This document shows, one piece after another, positions 61,491 to 64,000 of a stretch of DNA of 64,000 nt. The DNA is from Aestuariibacter sp. (GTDB lineage: Bacteria > Pseudomonadota > Gammaproteobacteria > Enterobacterales > Alteromonadaceae): positions 1,729,137 to 1,793,136 of the forward strand of contig CP051238.1 in the NCBI GenBank assembly GCA_017794925.1, given 5' to 3'. Made by a program: the position numbers and the translations under genes. The stretch's first letter is position 1. Every line of letters starts with the position of its first letter. The notes under the pieces were generated by a model. That model was not told the origin of the DNA, ran no database searches, and saw only the letters and a list, made by a program, of their open reading frames with translations.

Positions 61491-63278
61491 TTAACGGCCT
61501 GCTTGTCGTTCTTTCATCAGTAACGTCAATTCCTGCTTTTCAGCGTCGGATAAGGCCTCAATACGTGACTTGGATAAAAGTTGATCGATGCGGCTGTCAA
61601 AATGCCAATCCAGTAACCGTGCGAAACTATCCCGATAAACCCGTGCAGCGTCCTCTTCTGATACAAGGTGTTCTTGCATGAGAATTTTGCCTAGGCTTAC
61701 TGAATGGGGATGATTCCTGAAGTTTTCAAGTACCATGGCAGTACTTGCACCAGGCTGTTGTTCACAAAAGGCGAATAGATCCTGTAGGACGGGCAAACCA
61801 GCAATACCAGAACCAGCCAGAAATGCAGGTTGCACGGAGTCGGCACAATCAGCGGCAAGATTGGGGTGTTCCAGAAGCAAGCGAATCATCATCCGAATAG
61901 GGGATAATCGCGATTTTTTCATGTTGTCGAACGTGCCGGACCGATTGGGTTTTTGTGCCCTGTCGTTTGCATGGCGAATGTCGCGGTCCAGTTTGAACCG
62001 ATCATATTCCCCAACGTGTTTGCTCAATTCTTCCTGTAGCATAAGTTTTTGTTGCTCACCCGCAACCTGATCGATCAGCGGTTGCGCTGCAGATTTCAAT
62101 GCAACCTTACCTTCTGGTGTACCGACAGGGTGTTGTTTTAACAAGGTATCGAAGAAAAAGCGTGAAAGCGGGGCCGCATCTGAAATAAGCGCTTCAAAGG
62201 CCTCTTTGCCGACTTTGCGTACCATGGTGTCAGGATCTTCGCCGTCGGGTAGGAACAGGAACTTCAAATGCACGCCGTCTTTCAACACCGGTAGCGCGTT
62301 TTCCACTGCGCGCCAGGCTGCATCGCGTCCGGCCCGATCACCGTCATAGCAGCACACGATTTCCTGATTGCTGCGCATCAGCATCGTCATGTGTTCCTGG
62401 GTAGTGGCGGTGCCCAGTGCGGCAGTAGCGTACTGAATATCAAACTGACTCAGCGCGACCACGTCCATGTAACCTTCAACAATTAATATGCGAGGCAAGT
62501 TGCGTTGCTGACGGGTGTGATGATAGCCAAACAGCTCATATCCCTTGTGGAAAATCCGGGTTTCCGGGGAGTTAAGGTATTTGGGTCCGTTACCTTCAAG
62601 GATACGTCCACCGAAGCCACACACCCGGCCGCGTTTGTCGCGGATAGGAAACATGATGCGGTCGCGGAAAAAGTCATATTGCTTGCCGTTATCGTTTTGA
62701 TTGACGAGCTTCAAATCGATAAGCTGTTTGCGAACCTGATTGTCCTGCCCAAACGCCGACAAGACACCGTCCCATTCTGGTGGCGCGAAACCGATTTCCC
62801 ATTGTTTAACTATCTCACCAGATAAGCCCCTTTTTTTAAGATACTCCACCGCACCTGCAGCCTGCTTGTGATGCTTTAGCTGGTGCTGAAAAAAGCGGGT
62901 AACCTTCTCCATTAACTGGTAGTCCGATTCGGTTTGCTGCTTTTTTTCCGGGCTGAATGAGCGACCGCCCAAACCTTGTTCTCTGGGGACTTCCAGGCCA
63001 TGCAGCCGCGCGAGTTCCTCAATGGCTTCAACAAATTCAAGTCTGTCGAACTCCATTAAGAACGAGATGGCATTACCGTGGGCACCACAACCAAAACAAT
63101 GGTAAAACTGCTTGTCCTGAGCGACGGTGAAAGAGGGCGACTTTTCATTGTGGAACGGGCAACAGGCAGAGTAATTCTTACCTGCTTTCTTTAGACGCAC
63201 ACGGTTATCGACGATTTCGACAATATCCGTTCGAGCCAGCAGATCATCAATAAACTCTCGAGGGATTTTACCCGCCAT
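61491..63278 (-). CDS. dnaG: DNA primase DnaG
   Basis: 595 residues. N-terminal CHC2 zinc finger (CCPFHNEKSPSF and FYHCFGCGAHGNAI), RNA polymerase/Toprim core with VEGYMDVVALSQF and CYDGDRAGRDAAWRA acidic motifs, and a helical C-terminal DnaB-binding domain. It lays down RNA primers for replication with DnaB. It sits between yqeY and rpoD in the macromolecular-synthesis operon. A 244-bp gap before rpoD leaves room for a separate rpoD promoter. Confidence 0.98.
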   Translation of the reverse strand: MAGKIPREFIDDLLARTDIVEIVDNRVRLKKAGKNYSACCPFHNEKSPSFTVAQDKQFYHCFGCGAHGNAISFLMEFDRLEFVEAIEELARLHGLEVPREQGLGGRSFSPEKKQQTESDYQLMEKVTRFFQHQLKHHKQAAGAVEYLKKRGLSGEIVKQWEIGFAPPEWDGVLSAFGQDNQVRKQLIDLKLVNQNDNGKQYDFFRDRIMFPIRDKRGRVCGFGGRILEGNGPKYLNSPETRIFHKGYELFGYHHTRQQRNLPRILIVEGYMDVVALSQFDIQYATAALGTATTQEHMTMLMRSNQEIVCCYDGDRAGRDAAWRAVENALPVLKDGVHLKFLFLPDGEDPDTMVRKVGKEAFEALISDAAPLSRFFFDTLLKQHPVGTPEGKVALKSAAQPLIDQVAGEQQKLMLQEELSKHVGEYDRFKLDRDIRHANDRAQKPNRSGTFDNMKKSRLSPIRMMIRLLLEHPNLAADCADSVQPAFLAGSGIAGLPVLQDLFAFCEQQPGASTAMVLENFRNHPHSVSLGKILMQEHLVSEEDAARVYRDSFARLLDWHFDSRIDQLLSKSRIEALSDAEKQELTLLMKERQAGR

Positions 63279-63391
63279 ATACGCTACACATTGCCAAGAG
63301 GTTAAAACAGGGATATCAAGTCAGGCTACTGTATCAGGCTGGGAAGAATGCGCAAATACTTAAGCTGATGAAGAAAATTGCAAAACCGCTG

Positions 63392-63835
63392 TTAATTCAA
63401 ACGTTGTTTGATTTTTGCGCTGAGTGCGCCCATGTCGGTGCGACCCTGGACTTTAGGTTTCAGGAAGCCCATCACCTTGCCCATGTCTTGCATACCACTT
63501 GCGCCCGTACTTGCCATGGCCTCGTCGATTAACGCAACCAGTTCATCGTCGGTCAGAGCTTGTGGTAAGAAGGATTCGATGACAGTAATTTCAGCGCGTT
63601 CGGTTTGCGCCAAATCATCGCGACCTGCCGCGTCGTATTGAGACGCAGCATCCTGACGCTGTTTTACCATCTTGGTTAAGATAGCAAGTACATCAGCATC
63701 AGACAGGGTAACCTGTTCGTCGATTTCTTTTTGCTTTACGGCAGCAAGGGCCATACGAATAGTTCCCAAGCGAACTTTATCTTTCGCTCGCATAGCATCT
63801 TTTTGTGCGTTTTTTAATTCGTCAATCAGCGCCAT
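63392..63835 (-). CDS. yqeY: GatB/YqeY domain-containing protein
   Basis: 147 residues, full length for YqeY: MALIDELKNAQKDAMRAKDKVRLGTIRMALAAVKQKEID, then a C-terminal helical tail domain as in GatB (ASTGASGMQDMGKVMGFLKPKVQGRTDMGALS). The domain binds tRNA in amidotransferases; the stand-alone role is not established. Position between rpsU and dnaG is conserved in many Gammaproteobacteria. Confidence 0.93.
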   Translation of the reverse strand: MALIDELKNAQKDAMRAKDKVRLGTIRMALAAVKQKEIDEQVTLSDADVLAILTKMVKQRQDAASQYDAAGRDDLAQTERAEITVIESFLPQALTDDELVALIDEAMASTGASGMQDMGKVMGFLKPKVQGRTDMGALSAKIKQRLN

Positions 63836-63869
63836 TGGAATACTCGTTTATAGCTAATCAATAATAATG

Positions 63870-63890
63870 CAAAGAGGTCTCAACGAGACC
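63870..63890 (-). terminator. Possible attenuator between rpsU and yqeY
   Basis: GGTCTC (63876-63881) and GAGACC (63885-63890) form a 6-bp stem with a 3-nt loop; on the minus strand a mixed T-rich stretch (TCTTTGCATT) follows. This position corresponds to the internal partial terminator downstream of rpsU in the E. coli operon. Confidence 0.5.
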
Positions 63891-63907
63891 CCACTGCCAA
63901 TCATTGC

Positions 63908-64000
63908 TTAGTAAAGTTTTACGCGACGTGCGTTTTCGCGAGCCAACTTCTTAAGATGACGCTTTTTAGCAGCTGCTTTTTTGCGCTTGCGTTCCCAAGT
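63908..64000 (-). CDS. rpsU: 30S ribosomal protein S21, C-terminal part (cut by right edge)
   Basis: The last 30 codons and stop are visible. On the minus strand the frame reads TWERKRKKAAAKKRH, then LKKLARENARRVKLY and TAA, the very basic C-terminus of S21. The start lies beyond the window. First gene of the rpsU-yqeY-dnaG-rpoD operon; S21 helps mRNA selection by the 30S subunit. Confidence 0.93.
   Translation of the reverse strand, partial: TWERKRKKAAAKKRHLKKLARENARRVKLY

Noticed and set aside
2..64000. Defence island, prophage, secretion cluster or biosynthetic cluster
   Set aside because: No restriction, abortive-infection, toxin-antitoxin, phage structural or megasynthase genes were recognised; the region is ordinary chromosome.

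Overview
The window reads as ordinary chromosome from a marine gammaproteobacterium of the order Alteromonadales (Alteromonadaceae-like). The evidence is the set of recognisable genes: the rpsU-yqeY-dnaG-rpoD operon, motX of a sodium-driven polar flagellum, ubiD-fre, rnr-rlmB, srkA/dsbA, ccoG, a Pseudoalteromonas-type alpha-amylase, an ExeM-type extracellular nuclease and many exported hydrolases. Genus cannot be fixed by reading alone. I see no rRNA or tRNA, and no insertion sequence, prophage or CRISPR array. Nearly all space is single-copy genes with short gaps.

Layout. 1-10.6 kb: a subtilase cut by the left edge, a MipA/OmpV outer-membrane protein, an Xre regulator with a four-helix membrane protein, a divergent flavodoxin-fold reductase, then a leftward run ubiD-fre-M28 peptidase-periplasmic binding protein, and TIGR02647 plus motX. 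10.6-25.7 kb: Tat-exported PhoD phosphatase, glyoxalase-fold protein, lipoprotein M16 protease, the rnr-rlmB-GGCT-GNAT cluster, a TPR protein, secreted alpha-amylase, an SDR and a PilJ/PAS/GGDEF cyclase. 25.7-38 kb: periplasmic cyclophilin, rlmG/alkB-bolA, AEC carrier, Tat-exported class V aminotransferase, SulP transporter, and a CocE/NonD hydrolase divergent from a membrane-bound winged-helix/beta-propeller regulator. 38-49 kb: dsbA, btuB under a cobalamin riboswitch, srkA, ccoG, DUF3016 and the large ExeM nuclease. 49-64 kb: acyl-CoA dehydrogenase, a Nudix lipoprotein, an RND efflux pair, a sodium/solute symporter, DUF3750-MFS, and the rpoD-dnaG-yqeY-rpsU operon running off the right edge.

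Functionally the window is rich in exported polymer-degrading and scavenging enzymes (subtilase, M28, M16, amylase, PhoD, ExeM, CocE), mixed with housekeeping genes. The most interesting signals are regulatory DNA. Four near-identical sites repeat at exactly 20 bp in front of the Xre/membrane-protein pair (4128-4207). A Pho-box-like repeat with a -10 element, and two GACC-N4-GGTC palindromes exactly 60 bp apart, precede the ExeM nuclease. A one-turn direct repeat lies between the CocE hydrolase and its divergent winged-helix regulator, whose start is overlapped by an 8-codon mini-ORF with the better ribosome binding site. There is a complete cobalamin riboswitch with a hairpin presenting GGAGG. 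Two families of GC-rich dispersed hairpin repeats are also present. I did not find a clearly new multi-gene system; the best candidate for undescribed biology is the Xre/four-helix-membrane-protein module with its phased operator array.
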